From contig NZ_CP156989.1 of the NCBI RefSeq assembly GCF_039880525.1, positions 1,116,001 through 1,180,000 on the forward strand: a stretch of 64,000 nt of DNA. The letters run 5' to 3'. The notes under the pieces are model-generated. The model had not been told where the DNA came from and did not search any database. It worked only from the letters and a program-made list of their open reading frames with translations. This document shows, piece after piece, positions 1 to 9,653 of this stretch. The DNA comes from Agrococcus sp. ProA11. GTDB lineage: Bacteria > Actinomycetota > Actinomycetes > Actinomycetales > Microbacteriaceae. The first letter of the stretch is position 1; each line of letters begins with the position of its first letter. The position numbers and the translations under genes were made by a program.

Positions 1-138
1 ACGTTCCTCGAGATCGCGGTGCGCGTCGACGACGGCTGCCTCATCGGCCAGGTCGGGGACGGCCCGGCAGCGGCGATCCGCGCCGCGGCGCTCGGCGGCG
101 GGCGGTGTCTGGTCGGCGACGTGATCGCCCTAGACTGA
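1..138 (+). CDS. C-terminal fragment of an unidentified protein
   Basis: An open frame runs in from the left edge from the first base for 45 codons and ends in TGA, four bases before ettA. The tail ends GRCLVGDVIALD and shows no motif I can assign. The gene leads into ettA, and its last codons hold the ettA -10 hexamer in another frame. The start and most of the protein lie outside the window, so no function is given. Confidence 0.55.
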   Translation, partial: TFLEIAVRVDDGCLIGQVGDGPAAAIRAAALGGGRCLVGDVIALD

Positions 139-142
139 GGGC
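131..142 (+). promoter_or_regulatory. -10 hexamer for a leaderless ettA transcript
   Basis: TAGACT is followed by exactly six bases and then the ettA ATG, with no Shine-Dalgarno sequence between. The same layout recurs before at least eight other genes here, which supports transcription starting at or beside the A of the ATG. No good -35 hexamer is visible. This is inferred from sequence pattern only. Confidence 0.5.
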
Positions 143-1824
<1,682 letters not shown>

Positions 1825-1825
<1 letters not shown>

Positions 1826-2298
1826 TGCGGCTGCCGGTGCCCGTCCGGGTCCGCTGGTCGGACCTGGACGCGTACGGCCACGTCAACAACGCGGCGCTGC
1901 TGACGCTGCTCGAGGAGGCGCGAATCAGCGCCTTCTGGGCCGGTGGCCCGGACGGCTCGCCCGCCACCGCGATCATCGACGCGGGCGCCGATGCGACCAG
2001 CGTGACCGTGATCGCCCGGCAGGAGGCGGAGTACCTCGCGGAGATCCCGCATCACCGCGAGCCGATCATCGTGGAGACGTGGATCGGGCACCTCGGCGGC
2101 GCGTCGATGGACGTCTGCTACGAGGTGCGCTCGCCCGACGCCTCGCAGCTCTACGCACGCGCCCAGACGACCGTGGTGATGCTGGATGCCGCGTCGGGCG
2201 CACCGCGGCGGCTCACGGCCGACGAGCGTCGCGCGTGGGCGCCCTACGTCGAGGCTCCCGTCGCGTTCCGTCGCGGCGCGAAGCCGGCGGGGGCGTAG
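1825..2298 (+). CDS. Acyl-CoA thioesterase, 4HBT hotdog family
   Basis: A 157-residue single hotdog-domain protein. The N-terminal motif WSDLDAYGHVNN (residues 11-22) is the 4-hydroxybenzoyl-CoA thioesterase/YbgC signature, with Asp13 or Asp15 as the probable catalytic acid. The ATG overlaps the ettA stop by one base, so the two are translationally coupled. The pairing with ettA is, from memory, common in actinobacteria. The substrate cannot be told from sequence. It ends in TAG shortly before the promoter of the next gene. Confidence 0.85.
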
Positions 2299-2366
2299 GC
2301 CGCGCGAGGCGTCGCGCTCGGTAGGCTGTGGGCGCAACGAGGCACCCGCAGCAAGGAGCACCACCC

Positions 2367-3893
2367 ATGACCGACACCGTCGTCGAGACCACTGCGCAGT
2401 CGGCTGCGCCGACCGCCATCCCGCACTGGATCTCCGGTGCACGTCGTGAGGGCACGGGCCGCACCGCGCCGGTCTACAACCCCGCGATCGGTCGGGTCGT
2501 GTCGGAGGTCGGGCTCGCGAGCGCCGACGAGGTCGCCGAGGCGATCGCGACCGCGAAGGCCGCGTTCCCCGCATGGCGCGACCTCTCCATCGCGAAGCGC
2601 CAGTCGATCATGTTCCGCTTCCGCGAGCTCATCGTGCAGCGCAAGGACGAGCTCGCTTCGATCGTGACGCGTGAGCACGGCAAGGTGCACTCCGACGCGC
2701 TCGGCGAGATCGCGCGCGGCATCGAGGTCGCCGAGCTCGCCACCGCCTTCCCGCTGCTGACGAAGGGCGAGTACTCCGAGAACGCGTCCACCGGCGTCGA
2801 TGTCTATTCGCTGCGTCAGCCGCTCGGCGTGGTCGGCATCATCAGCCCCTTCAACTTCCCGGCCATGATCCCCCTGTGGTTCGCGCCCGTCGCGCTGGCC
2901 GCCGGCAACACCGTCGTCATCAAGCCCAGCGAGAAGGACCCGTCCGCATCGGTCTTCATCGCCGAGCTGTTCAAGGAGGCCGGCCTGCCCGACGGCGTCC
3001 TCACGGTCGTGCATGGCGACAAGGAGGCGGTGGACACGCTCCTGACGCATCCCGACGTGGAGGCGATCTCCTTCGTCGGGTCGACGCCCATCGCGGAGTA
3101 CGTCTACAAGACGGGCTCCGAGCACGGCAAGCGGGTGCAGGCGCTGGGTGGTGCGAAGAACCACATGCTGGTGCTGCCGGACGCCGACCTGGACGTGACC
3201 GCCGACGCTGCCGTCAACGCGGGCTTCGGCTCCGCGGGCGAGCGCTGCATGGCGATCTCGGTCGTGGTCGCGGTCGACGCGATCGCCGACGAGCTCGCCG
3301 CCAAGATCAAGGAGAAGATGGGGGCGATCCGCACCGGCGACGGCACGCGCGACAACGACATGGGTCCGCTGATCACGGGCCAGCACCGCGACAAGGTGGT
3401 CGGCTACATCCAGACCGCGTCGGACGACGGCGCCGATGTCCTGGTCGATGGCCGTGACCCTGAGGTCGATGGTGACCCGAAGGGCTTCTGGGTGAAGCCG
3501 ACGCTGCTCGACAACGTGCCCACTGACTCCACCGCGTACAAGGAGGAGATCTTCGGGCCGGTGCTGTCGATCGTGCGCGTCGGCTCCTACGAGGAGGGTC
3601 TCGAGCTCATCAACGCGAACCCCTACGGCAACGGCACGGCGATCTTCACGAACGACGGCGGCGCTGCGCGTCGCTTCCAGAACGAGGTGCAGGTCGGCAT
3701 GGTCGGCATCAACGTGCCGATCCCAGTGCCGGTCGGCTATCACTCGTTCGGCGGCTGGAAGCGCTCGATCTTCGGCCAGGGCAAGGCCTACGGCAAGCAC
3801 GCGTTCGAGTTCTACACGCGCGAGAAGGTCGTGACGAGCCGCTGGCTCGACCCCAGCCACGGCGGGCTCAACCTGGGCTTCCCCCAGAACTGA
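2367..3893 (+). CDS. mmsA: CoA-acylating methylmalonate-semialdehyde dehydrogenase
   Basis: A 508-residue aldehyde dehydrogenase. It oxidises methylmalonate or malonate semialdehyde with NAD+ and CoA to propionyl-CoA or acetyl-CoA, in valine, inositol and beta-alanine breakdown. Visible features are SPFNFP with the oxyanion Asn near 163, KPSEKDPS cofactor binding, and GSAGERCMA with the catalytic Cys near 294. The usual general-base glutamate motif ELGG is ALGGAKNH here, as expected for the CoA-acylating subfamily. The ATG was chosen because AAGGAG lies nine bases upstream, and a TAGGCT -10 sits about 40 bases upstream. No valine or inositol genes lie beside it, so the pathway is not fixed by context. 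Confidence 0.92.
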   Translation: MTDTVVETTAQSAAPTAIPHWISGARREGTGRTAPVYNPAIGRVVSEVGLASADEVAEAIATAKAAFPAWRDLSIAKRQSIMFRFRELIVQRKDELASIVTREHGKVHSDALGEIARGIEVAELATAFPLLTKGEYSENASTGVDVYSLRQPLGVVGIISPFNFPAMIPLWFAPVALAAGNTVVIKPSEKDPSASVFIAELFKEAGLPDGVLTVVHGDKEAVDTLLTHPDVEAISFVGSTPIAEYVYKTGSEHGKRVQALGGAKNHMLVLPDADLDVTADAAVNAGFGSAGERCMAISVVVAVDAIADELAAKIKEKMGAIRTGDGTRDNDMGPLITGQHRDKVVGYIQTASDDGADVLVDGRDPEVDGDPKGFWVKPTLLDNVPTDSTAYKEEIFGPVLSIVRVGSYEEGLELINANPYGNGTAIFTNDGGAARRFQNEVQVGMVGINVPIPVPVGYHSFGGWKRSIFGQGKAYGKHAFEFYTREKVVTSRWLDPSHGGLNLGFPQN

Positions 3894-3901
3894 TCCGGCT
3901 C

Positions 3902-3945
3902 ATCCGCCGGGCCGGGCCTGCGTGTCAGCGCTCGGCCCGGCGGAT
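3902..3945. terminator. Bidirectional terminator-like hairpin between mmsA and the GNAT gene
   Basis: A perfect 13-bp inverted repeat, ATCCGCCGGGCCG and its complement, with an 18-base loop. It sits just after the mmsA stop, and its right arm lies inside the last codons of the convergent GNAT gene. There is no strong T-run, so it may be a high-GC terminator or only a stabilising stem. Confidence 0.55.
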
Positions 3946-4503
3946 TGCCATGTGCAGCGACGTGCCGAATCTGCCGGTCGCCGGATTCATCTCGTCATCC
4001 ACGAAGCGGCCCTCGAGCGTCATGCCGATGCGCTCGGCGACCCGGCGCGAGGCGACGTTCTCCTCGTCCAGCTGCGCCGTGACCCGGTGCGCACCGATCG
4101 CGAACGCGAGGTCCAATGCCGCTGCGGCGGCTTCGCGCGCGAGACCCTGACCCTGCGCCTCGGGCGCGATCATCCATCCCAGCTCCGCCTGTCGGCTCGC
4201 GAGGCTCGTGATCCGCACCATCAGGTCACCGACCAGTCGGCCGTCGAGCTCGATGCCCAGCTGCACGGCGTCGCCATCGCGGAGGAAGACCGGGGCGCCG
4301 CCGGCCGTCCATGCCATCAGCTCCGCCTCGGTCTGGTCGCGCGTGTAGGTCCAGCGCCGCTGCCCCGACGCGTTGCGGTAGGAGCGGACGGCGTCGATGT
4401 CGGTGGGACGCAGCGTGCGCAGCACCAGCCGGTCGGTGCGCCTTGGCAGTGCTTCGCGCAGCGTGCGCATCGCCTCTGCGGGGGCGATCGGCGTGATCGT
4501 CAC
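3925..4503 (-). CDS. GNAT acetyltransferase, RimJ/RimL type
   Basis: A 192-residue acetyltransferase_3 protein. It opens with a TDRLVLRTLRPTDID strand typical of RimJ/RimL/YdaF proteins. The acetyl-CoA loop is IAPEAQGQGLAREAA near residues 125-140, followed by AHRVTAQLDEENVASRRV and ERIGMTLEGRFVDDE. It probably N-acetylates a protein terminus or a small amine; the substrate is unknown. The GTG start overlaps the TGA of the upstream thioesterase gene by four bases (GTGA), so the two are co-translated. The convergent mmsA ends 31 bases away, with a hairpin between. Confidence 0.88.
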   Translation of the reverse strand: MTITPIAPAEAMRTLREALPRRTDRLVLRTLRPTDIDAVRSYRNASGQRRWTYTRDQTEAELMAWTAGGAPVFLRDGDAVQLGIELDGRLVGDLMVRITSLASRQAELGWMIAPEAQGQGLAREAAAAALDLAFAIGAHRVTAQLDEENVASRRVAERIGMTLEGRFVDDEMNPATGRFGTSLHMAIRRAER

Positions 4504-5387
4504 GGCGTGCTCGTGACGTCCTCGGGCACGCGCACCATGCCCTCCTGCGCCACCGTGGCGACGTGGGTGCCATCCGCGGCGTAGACGTAGCCGTGGCCCA
4601 GCCCGCGGCCGCCGCCCGACGAGCTCGTCTCGAGCTCGAGCAGCAGCCAGTCGTCGACGCGCGCGGGCCGGTGCCACCACAGCGCGTGGTCGAGGCTCGC
4701 GGCCTTCAGGCCCGGCGTCGTCCACGCGGCGCCGTGCACCCGCACGATCGGCTCGAGCATCGCGTAGTCGGAGAGGTAGGCCAGCGCGGCACGGTGCAGC
4801 GCGTCGTCGTCCGGCAGTCGATCCTTCGCCCTGATCCACACGTGCTGCTTGCCATCGCGGGGCCGCGACGGATCGTGCAGGTAGATCGGTCCCTCGACAT
4901 GGCGGATGTCGAACGGGCGCGCGATCACCGCTCGCGCGTGCGGGTTCCCGAGATAGGGCGCGAGCAGATCCTCAGAGCTGGGCAGCGCATCGGGACCGGG
5001 CAGGCCCTGCGGCATGGCGTGCTGCGTGCTCCTGCCGGGATCCTCATCCTGGAAGGACGAGATCATCGACATGATGGGCACGCCGTTCTGATAGGCCTGC
5101 ACGCGCCGGGTCGAGAACGACCGCCCGTCGTGGATGCGCTCCACCGAGAGCGTGATCGGCTGCTCCGCGTCGCCCGGGCGCACGAAGTAGCCGTGCACCG
5201 AGTGGATGTCGCGGTCGGTCGCGACCGTGCGCTGCGCGGCCACCACCGCCTGCGCCATCACCTGCCCGCCGAAGACCCGGCCGCCAGGCATCGGATGGCT
5301 CGCGCCCGTGAAGATGTCCTCGTTGGTGCGCGCGCCGGTGTCGGTCAGGGTCAGCGTCTCCAGCAGCATGCGGATGCTCTCGGTCAT
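4500..5387 (-). CDS. tesB: Acyl-CoA thioesterase II
   Basis: A 295-residue double-hotdog thioesterase; E. coli TesB has 286 residues. The N-terminal domain carries FGGQVMAQAVVAA, HSVHGYFVRPGD and FSTRRVQAYQNG. The C-terminal domain carries SLDHALWWHRP and GHGYVYAADGTHVATVAQEG, holding the Asp/Thr/Gln catalytic set. It hydrolyses medium- and long-chain acyl-CoAs. It is the first gene of a two-gene minus-strand unit with the GNAT gene. The promoter region is shared with the divergent gene to its right. A second in-frame ATG a few codons downstream is possible as the start. Confidence 0.93.
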   Translation of the reverse strand: MTESIRMLLETLTLTDTGARTNEDIFTGASHPMPGGRVFGGQVMAQAVVAAQRTVATDRDIHSVHGYFVRPGDAEQPITLSVERIHDGRSFSTRRVQAYQNGVPIMSMISSFQDEDPGRSTQHAMPQGLPGPDALPSSEDLLAPYLGNPHARAVIARPFDIRHVEGPIYLHDPSRPRDGKQHVWIRAKDRLPDDDALHRAALAYLSDYAMLEPIVRVHGAAWTTPGLKAASLDHALWWHRPARVDDWLLLELETSSSGGGRGLGHGYVYAADGTHVATVAQEGMVRVPEDVTSTP

Positions 5388-5425
5388 GCCGGTCCTCTCG
5401 ACGAAACTCGTGCCCGGTCGGGCCG

Positions 5426-5438
5426 TTCTAGTCTAGAA
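5426..5438. promoter_or_regulatory. Palindromic divergent promoter between tesB and a hypothetical gene
   Basis: TTCTAG-T-CTAGAA is a perfect inverted repeat. Read rightward it gives a TAGTCT hexamer eight bases before the next ATG. Read leftward it gives TAGACT for the tesB transcript. Two opposed -10 elements therefore overlap on one palindrome, which would make the two polymerases compete. No -35 is evident. Confidence 0.4.
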
Positions 5439-5442
5439 GTGC

Positions 5443-6057
5443 ATGCACGCCATACTCTCGCTCGACGATCGCGCCCGAGCCGACCTCGTCCTGCTGCTCG
5501 AACGAGCGGCGGTCTTCGGCGACGGCACCGTGCGGCTGCTCGCCGACGGCGACGTCGCGCTGCTCACGACGCCCATGACCGCATCCGCCGGCCTGCTCGA
5601 GATCGGCCCGACCGTGCTCGTCGCCCGCGCCGCCCGCATGCGCGAGCCCGCCACGTTCGACGGTGTGGTGGCGCTGGCCGCGCTGCGCGACGCGCTGCGC
5701 GACGGCGCCGACATCGAGGTGCCGGATGCGCTGGCCCGGCCCGCGTGGGCGGCCGTATCGCCGCCGCGCGGCGGCTGGACGCACACGGGCGACGTCGACC
5801 CGGCCGTCGTGCGCGAGCTCGCGTCGCAGGCCGCCGCCGACGTCGAAGCCGCGCTGCCCGCCTCTCCCGGCGAGCCGGTGCGCCGCCGCGCCGAGCGCGC
5901 GGTGTGGGGGAGCAGCGTCGATCCGAGTGGGCTCACCGCGGGCCAGGCCGCCGCGCTCGTCGCGATGCGCTTCCTCGGCGATGCACCGGTGCGTGTGACG
6001 GCGTCGGGCGGCTGGATGCGCGCTGCCGGTCGCGCCGGCGAGGTGCTGGCGCGCTGA
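5443..6057 (+). CDS. Hypothetical alanine/arginine-rich protein
   Basis: A 204-residue protein I do not recognise. It begins MHAILSLDDRARADLVLLLERAA, is very rich in Ala, Arg and Asp, and has no signal peptide, membrane segment or metal motif. A PRGGWTHTGDVD segment near residues 107-118 and WGSSVDPSGLTAGQAAAL near 155-172 are the only distinctive stretches. The coding frame has the strong G/C third-position bias of real genes here. The start follows a palindromic -10 element directly, so the mRNA may be leaderless. The convergent Nudix gene ends 17 bases downstream. Confidence 0.7.
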   Translation: MHAILSLDDRARADLVLLLERAAVFGDGTVRLLADGDVALLTTPMTASAGLLEIGPTVLVARAARMREPATFDGVVALAALRDALRDGADIEVPDALARPAWAAVSPPRGGWTHTGDVDPAVVRELASQAAADVEAALPASPGEPVRRRAERAVWGSSVDPSGLTAGQAAALVAMRFLGDAPVRVTASGGWMRAAGRAGEVLAR

Positions 6058-6074
6058 GTGCCCGCGCGCTGCGG

Positions 6075-6500
6075 TCAGCGGCGCTCCGACAGCAGCCGTC
6101 GCAGCCCGGCGGGCACGATCTCGAGCTCCGGCTCGTCGAAGCGATCGGGCTCCAGCCACCACACCGGGTGCCCGGCGTCGGTCGTCGGCGGAAGGCTGAC
6201 GCCGACCGCGACGGTCGCCGAGAAGACATGCACGACCTCATGCAGGTCCCGGCCCGCGAACGCGACGCGGTGCTCGAACTCGCCCAGCAGGTCGCCGACG
6301 GTGATCGCGACGCCGAGCTCCTCCCGCAGCTCGCGCACCACCGCATCCGCCGCCGCCTCATCGCGCTCGAGGCCGCCACCCGGCGGTCGCACGAGCGTGC
6401 GACCGGTGCCGGGCTCGACGGCGCTCGTCACCAGCAGCGCACCGTCGGCGCGCCACAGCATCGCGATCGCGATCGGGCGCGGCGCCGGGCTCGCGCTCAC
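6075..6500 (-). CDS. Nudix hydrolase
   Basis: A 141-residue single-domain protein. The Nudix box reads GGGLERDEAAADAVVREL and continues REELGV, matching Gx5Ex7REUxEExGU. It should hydrolyse a nucleoside diphosphate linked to another group; the substrate is not predictable. The GTG start overlaps the stop of the upstream phosphatase gene by four bases (GTGA), implying coupled translation. Confidence 0.88.
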   Translation of the reverse strand: MSASPAPRPIAIAMLWRADGALLVTSAVEPGTGRTLVRPPGGGLERDEAAADAVVRELREELGVAITVGDLLGEFEHRVAFAGRDLHEVVHVFSATVAVGVSLPPTTDAGHPVWWLEPDRFDEPELEIVPAGLRRLLSERR

Positions 6501-7534
6501 AGCACGCCGAGTTCGGGGATGGCCGCGAGCTCCTGCACGAGCCCGCCGCCGTTGGGCGACCACACCCACGGGTGCATCGACCGGGTGTCGGCGTGCTTGC
6601 GGCCACCGGCCAGCACCGCCTCCTGCGCGGAGAGCTCGCGGATCGCGACCGCGCGCACCGAGGCGGGGTGGGCGGTGGCGAACTCGCCGTAGATCTCCTC
6701 GTCGTGCTGGCCATCGTCGCCGACCAGCAGCCAGGTGATGTCGGGGAAGTCGTGCGCGAGCCGGCGCAGCTCTCTGCGCTTGTGGTCCTTGCCGGAGCGG
6801 AAGAAGCGGTCGTGCGTCGGACCCCAGTCGGTCAGCAGCATGCTGCCCGCGGGGTAGAGATTGCGCGAGAGGAAGCGGCTCAGCGCCGGCGCCGCATTCC
6901 AGGCGCCGGTCGAGAGGTAGATGAAGGGGCTGCCCGGATGCTCGTTCGCGATCCGCTCGTAGAGCACAGCCATGCCCGGCACGGGCTGGCGCCCGTGCTC
7001 GTCGAGCACGAAGGCGTTCCACGCTGCCAGCAGCGGGCGGGGGAGCGAGGTGACCATCACGGTGTCGTCGATGTCGCTGACGACGCCGAAGCGCGTGTCC
7101 GGGTCGACGATGCGCACCGAGGCCGCGACCGGAGCGGAACCCGCGACCGACAGCGTGACCTCCCGCCAGCCCGGCTCCAGGCGCGCGGGCACGATCGCGT
7201 CGACGAGACCGCCGCGGTCGGCGACGACGACGTGCCGCTCACCGCCCGCCTCGATGGTCACGTCGATGCTGTTGAGCGCGAGCGACGTGAAGGAGCGCCA
7301 CCCGCGCACATTCTCGTAGTGCACGCTCCGCTCGGCGCCGGGCTCGACCAGCAGCACACGCGCCAGCACGCGCACCCAGCCGTCGCCGCCGTACCCCGGG
7401 TAGGTGACGATCGCGGGCAGGCGACCCGCCCGCAGCGCGTTCGCCTCGCGGTGCTCGTGGATCCAGTCCTCGACGCGTGCAGCGGTGTGGCGGATGCGCT
7501 CGGGGATGCGCGACAGTGGATCGAGCTCCTCCAT
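6497..7534 (-). CDS. App1-type phosphatidate phosphatase (DUF2183)
   Basis: A 345-residue protein. The C-terminal half is the App1/DUF2183 catalytic domain of the HAD fold: GVVSDIDDTVMVTS near residues 148-161 holds the DxDxT nucleophile motif, YLSTGAWN gives motif II, and KDHKRRELRRL with LLVGDDGQHDEEIY gives motifs III and IV. The N-terminal half looks like the beta-rich region common to bacterial members. The yeast relative App1 dephosphorylates phosphatidate; the bacterial role is less clear. The ATG is preceded by GGGAGG. It is the first gene of a pair with the Nudix hydrolase. Confidence 0.85.
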   Translation of the reverse strand: MEELDPLSRIPERIRHTAARVEDWIHEHREANALRAGRLPAIVTYPGYGGDGWVRVLARVLLVEPGAERSVHYENVRGWRSFTSLALNSIDVTIEAGGERHVVVADRGGLVDAIVPARLEPGWREVTLSVAGSAPVAASVRIVDPDTRFGVVSDIDDTVMVTSLPRPLLAAWNAFVLDEHGRQPVPGMAVLYERIANEHPGSPFIYLSTGAWNAAPALSRFLSRNLYPAGSMLLTDWGPTHDRFFRSGKDHKRRELRRLAHDFPDITWLLVGDDGQHDEEIYGEFATAHPASVRAVAIRELSAQEAVLAGGRKHADTRSMHPWVWSPNGGGLVQELAAIPELGVL

Positions 7535-7596
7535 GCGTGACCTCCCGAGCCGTGAACGCCCCTCGACCCTACTGGCTGGGGATGGCGGGTTCGCGG

Positions 7597-8283
7597 CTAC
7601 GCGGGATTCAGCAGCTCGGCTCCCTGCTCGCGGACGCTGCCGACGCGCTTGTCGACCGCATGCGCGGTCAGCTCGGCGACCGCCTCGCCGGCATCGGCGA
7701 CCACGGCCTCGAGCGCGGCCTCGCCATCCTCCGTCGGATCGAGCCAGGCATCCCGCAGCTCGGGCGAGATCACGACCGGCATGCGCTCGTGGATCGACGC
7801 GAGCTCGCCGACCGACGCGGTCGTGAGGATCGTGGTCGAGAGCAGCCACGAGCCATCGGGCTGCTTCCACCAGGCGTAGAGGCCGGCGAACGACACCGGC
7901 GCGTCACCGTGGATGTAGAACGGCGTCTTCGCGTCGCCCGTCTTCTGCCACTCGTACCAGCCGTCCGCCGGCACCAGCGCGCGACGCTCGCGCACGGCAT
8001 CCCGGAACATCGGCTTCTCCGCGGCGGTCTCGCTGCGCGCGTTGAAGGCCCGTGAGCCCACCGAGAGGTCGTCGGCCCACGCGGGCACCAGCCCCCAGCG
8101 CGCCGCCTCGAGTCGGCGGATGGGTGGGCTCTCGTCACGCGGCATCGGCTCGACCACGATCGGGACCGTCGTGGTGGGCGGGATGTTCCAGTTGGGCTCC
8201 GGCAGGGCATCGCTCGCCTCGTCGATCTCGAACAGAGCGACGAGGTCGCTCACCGGGGAGGCCAGCACATAGCGTCCGCACAT
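7597..8283 (-). CDS. SOS response-associated peptidase (SRAP/YedK)
   Basis: A 228-residue SRAP protein. MCGRY at the very N terminus supplies Cys2, which becomes the terminal residue and crosslinks to abasic sites in single-stranded DNA. FNARSET holds the conserved Asn, GWYEW the Glu, and HERMPVV the catalytic His. The start was placed at MCGRY because Cys2 must be exposed after Met removal; an in-frame ATG 51 bases upstream would destroy that. The family shields abasic sites during replication. It diverges from a TetR regulator about 50 bases away. Confidence 0.93.
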   Translation of the reverse strand: MCGRYVLASPVSDLVALFEIDEASDALPEPNWNIPPTTTVPIVVEPMPRDESPPIRRLEAARWGLVPAWADDLSVGSRAFNARSETAAEKPMFRDAVRERRALVPADGWYEWQKTGDAKTPFYIHGDAPVSFAGLYAWWKQPDGSWLLSTTILTTASVGELASIHERMPVVISPELRDAWLDPTEDGEAALEAVVADAGEAVAELTAHAVDKRVGSVREQGAELLNPA

Positions 8284-8319
8284 ACGCGAGATGGTCTCAC
8301 TCTTTCTGCTGAGATGCGA

Positions 8320-8332
8320 CACAATGGCATGC
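8320..8332 (+). promoter_or_regulatory. Candidate -10 element for the TetR gene
   Basis: CACAAT lies exactly seven bases before an ATG in the TetR frame, matching the leaderless layout seen elsewhere in the window. It is a weak match to TATAAT and was used mainly to choose between three in-frame ATG codons. Confidence 0.3.
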
Positions 8333-8962
8333 ATGAGCGATCACAACACGCCGCCGCCGTCGCTCACCGTGCGACACGAACCGGTGCAGGCCCGAGCCGC
8401 GCACCGAGTCGAGGCGCTCCTGGACGCAGCCGCGGCGGTTGTGGTCGAGCACGGCATCGAGCATCTGACCACGGCGCTCGTCGCGGAGCGCGCAGGCGCT
8501 TCGATCGGCACCGTCTACCGCTATTTCCCGGATCGGGTCGCAGTGCTCGTCGCGCTCGCGGAGCGCAACCTCGAGCGCCTGCGCTTCTCGATCGGGCGCG
8601 TGCTCGCCGCCGGGCACCCGACGTGGGAGGAGACGCTGCAGCAGCTCATCGACGCCATGATCGAGACGTTCCGCGAGGTCCCGTCGTTCCGCATGCTGCG
8701 CGCGGGCGAAGGCCTCGACCTCGGGCCGCAGCACCGCGATGCCGTCGTGCCGATCTTCGTCGACGACCTGCTCGCGTACGTGCACGAGCGCTGGGGCGTC
8801 GACACGGGAGAGGAGCAGCGCGAGCAGCTCGAGCTGGCGATCGGTGGACTCGACGCCATGGTGACCTACGCCTTCCTGCATGATCCCGACGGCGACCCGC
8901 GCTACCTGGCCATGGGCGTCCGGTGCATCCACGACCAGCTCAGCGGCTTCTTCGACAGCTGA
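8333..8962 (+). CDS. TetR/AcrR family transcriptional regulator
   Basis: A 209-residue regulator. The N-terminal helix-turn-helix spans about residues 18-65, with ALLDAAAAVVVEHGIEHLTT, then LVAERAGASIGTVYRYFPDR, the classic TetR recognition helix ending YRYF. The C-terminal ligand/dimer domain is divergent and does not reveal an inducer. Three in-frame ATGs are possible; the third was chosen from the -10 spacing. It is divergent from the SRAP gene and convergent with dedA, so neither is an obvious target. Confidence 0.9.
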   Translation: MSDHNTPPPSLTVRHEPVQARAAHRVEALLDAAAAVVVEHGIEHLTTALVAERAGASIGTVYRYFPDRVAVLVALAERNLERLRFSIGRVLAAGHPTWEETLQQLIDAMIETFREVPSFRMLRAGEGLDLGPQHRDAVVPIFVDDLLAYVHERWGVDTGEEQREQLELAIGGLDAMVTYAFLHDPDGDPRYLAMGVRCIHDQLSGFFDS

Positions 8963-8990
8963 GCCGCTGCCCGGCGAGCCACCGCATCGC

Positions 8991-9653
8991 TCAGTCGCGC
9001 TCCCGCACCTCGTCATCCAGATGCCGAGCCTCGAAGCGGCCGAGCGCGCGCTTCACGATCCAGACGAGCAGGATGAAGGCGCCGATCACGGCGACGAGCA
9101 CATAGCCCGCGCCATGCAGCCGATCCGCGAGCTCGCGGTACGTGCCGCCGGCGAGCCATCCGGCGCTCGCGTAGGCGGTCGCCCAGAGCACGCACGCCGG
9201 GATCGTCCAGGCCAGGAACCTCCGGTACCGCATCGCTGACGCTCCGACGATGAGCGGCACGAGCGAGTGGGCGACCGGCAGGAAGCGCGACAGGAAGATC
9301 GCCGGGCCGCCGCGCCGAGCGAGGTAGCGCTCCGTGCGCCGCCAGCGCAGCGACGCTCGTGGCCAGCGGCGCGCGAGCCAGGCGTCGATCTTCGGCCCCA
9401 GCCAGTGCCCGATCGCGAAGCCGATCGACTCCCCGGCGAGCGAGCCGAGCACCACCGCACCGATGAGGCCCAGCCACCACGGCCACACCTCGACCGCGAG
9501 CGCTGCGACGATCACGATGGTGTCGCCCGGCACGACAAGACCGAGCAGCACGCTGGTCTCCAGCAGCATCGCGGCACCGGCGATCAGCGTGCGCAGCAGC
9601 GGATCGACCGAGCCGACCGCGTCGAGGAAGCTGCCGATGACGTCGTCGATCAC
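8991..9653 (-). CDS. DedA family membrane protein
   Basis: A 220-residue integral membrane protein of the DedA/VTT superfamily, which includes undecaprenyl-phosphate and phospholipid flippases. It shows GLVVPGDTIVIVAALA, an LAGESIGFAIGHWLG segment, and the conserved FLSRFLPVAHSLVPLIVGAS block with its Arg and Pro residues. About five hydrophobic segments can be seen. The GTG start overlaps the pabC stop by four bases (GTGA), so it is the second gene of a pabC-dedA pair. Confidence 0.9.
   Translation of the reverse strand: MIDDVIGSFLDAVGSVDPLLRTLIAGAAMLLETSVLLGLVVPGDTIVIVAALAVEVWPWWLGLIGAVVLGSLAGESIGFAIGHWLGPKIDAWLARRWPRASLRWRRTERYLARRGGPAIFLSRFLPVAHSLVPLIVGASAMRYRRFLAWTIPACVLWATAYASAGWLAGGTYRELADRLHGAGYVLVAVIGAFILLVWIVKRALGRFEARHLDDEVRERD

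Noticed and set aside
7535-7870. An N-terminal extension of the App1-type phosphatase by another 112 codons.
   Set aside because: The extension is antisense to the SRAP gene, is Arg/Ala-rich without motifs, and the ATG at 7534 has a good GGGAGG ribosome site.
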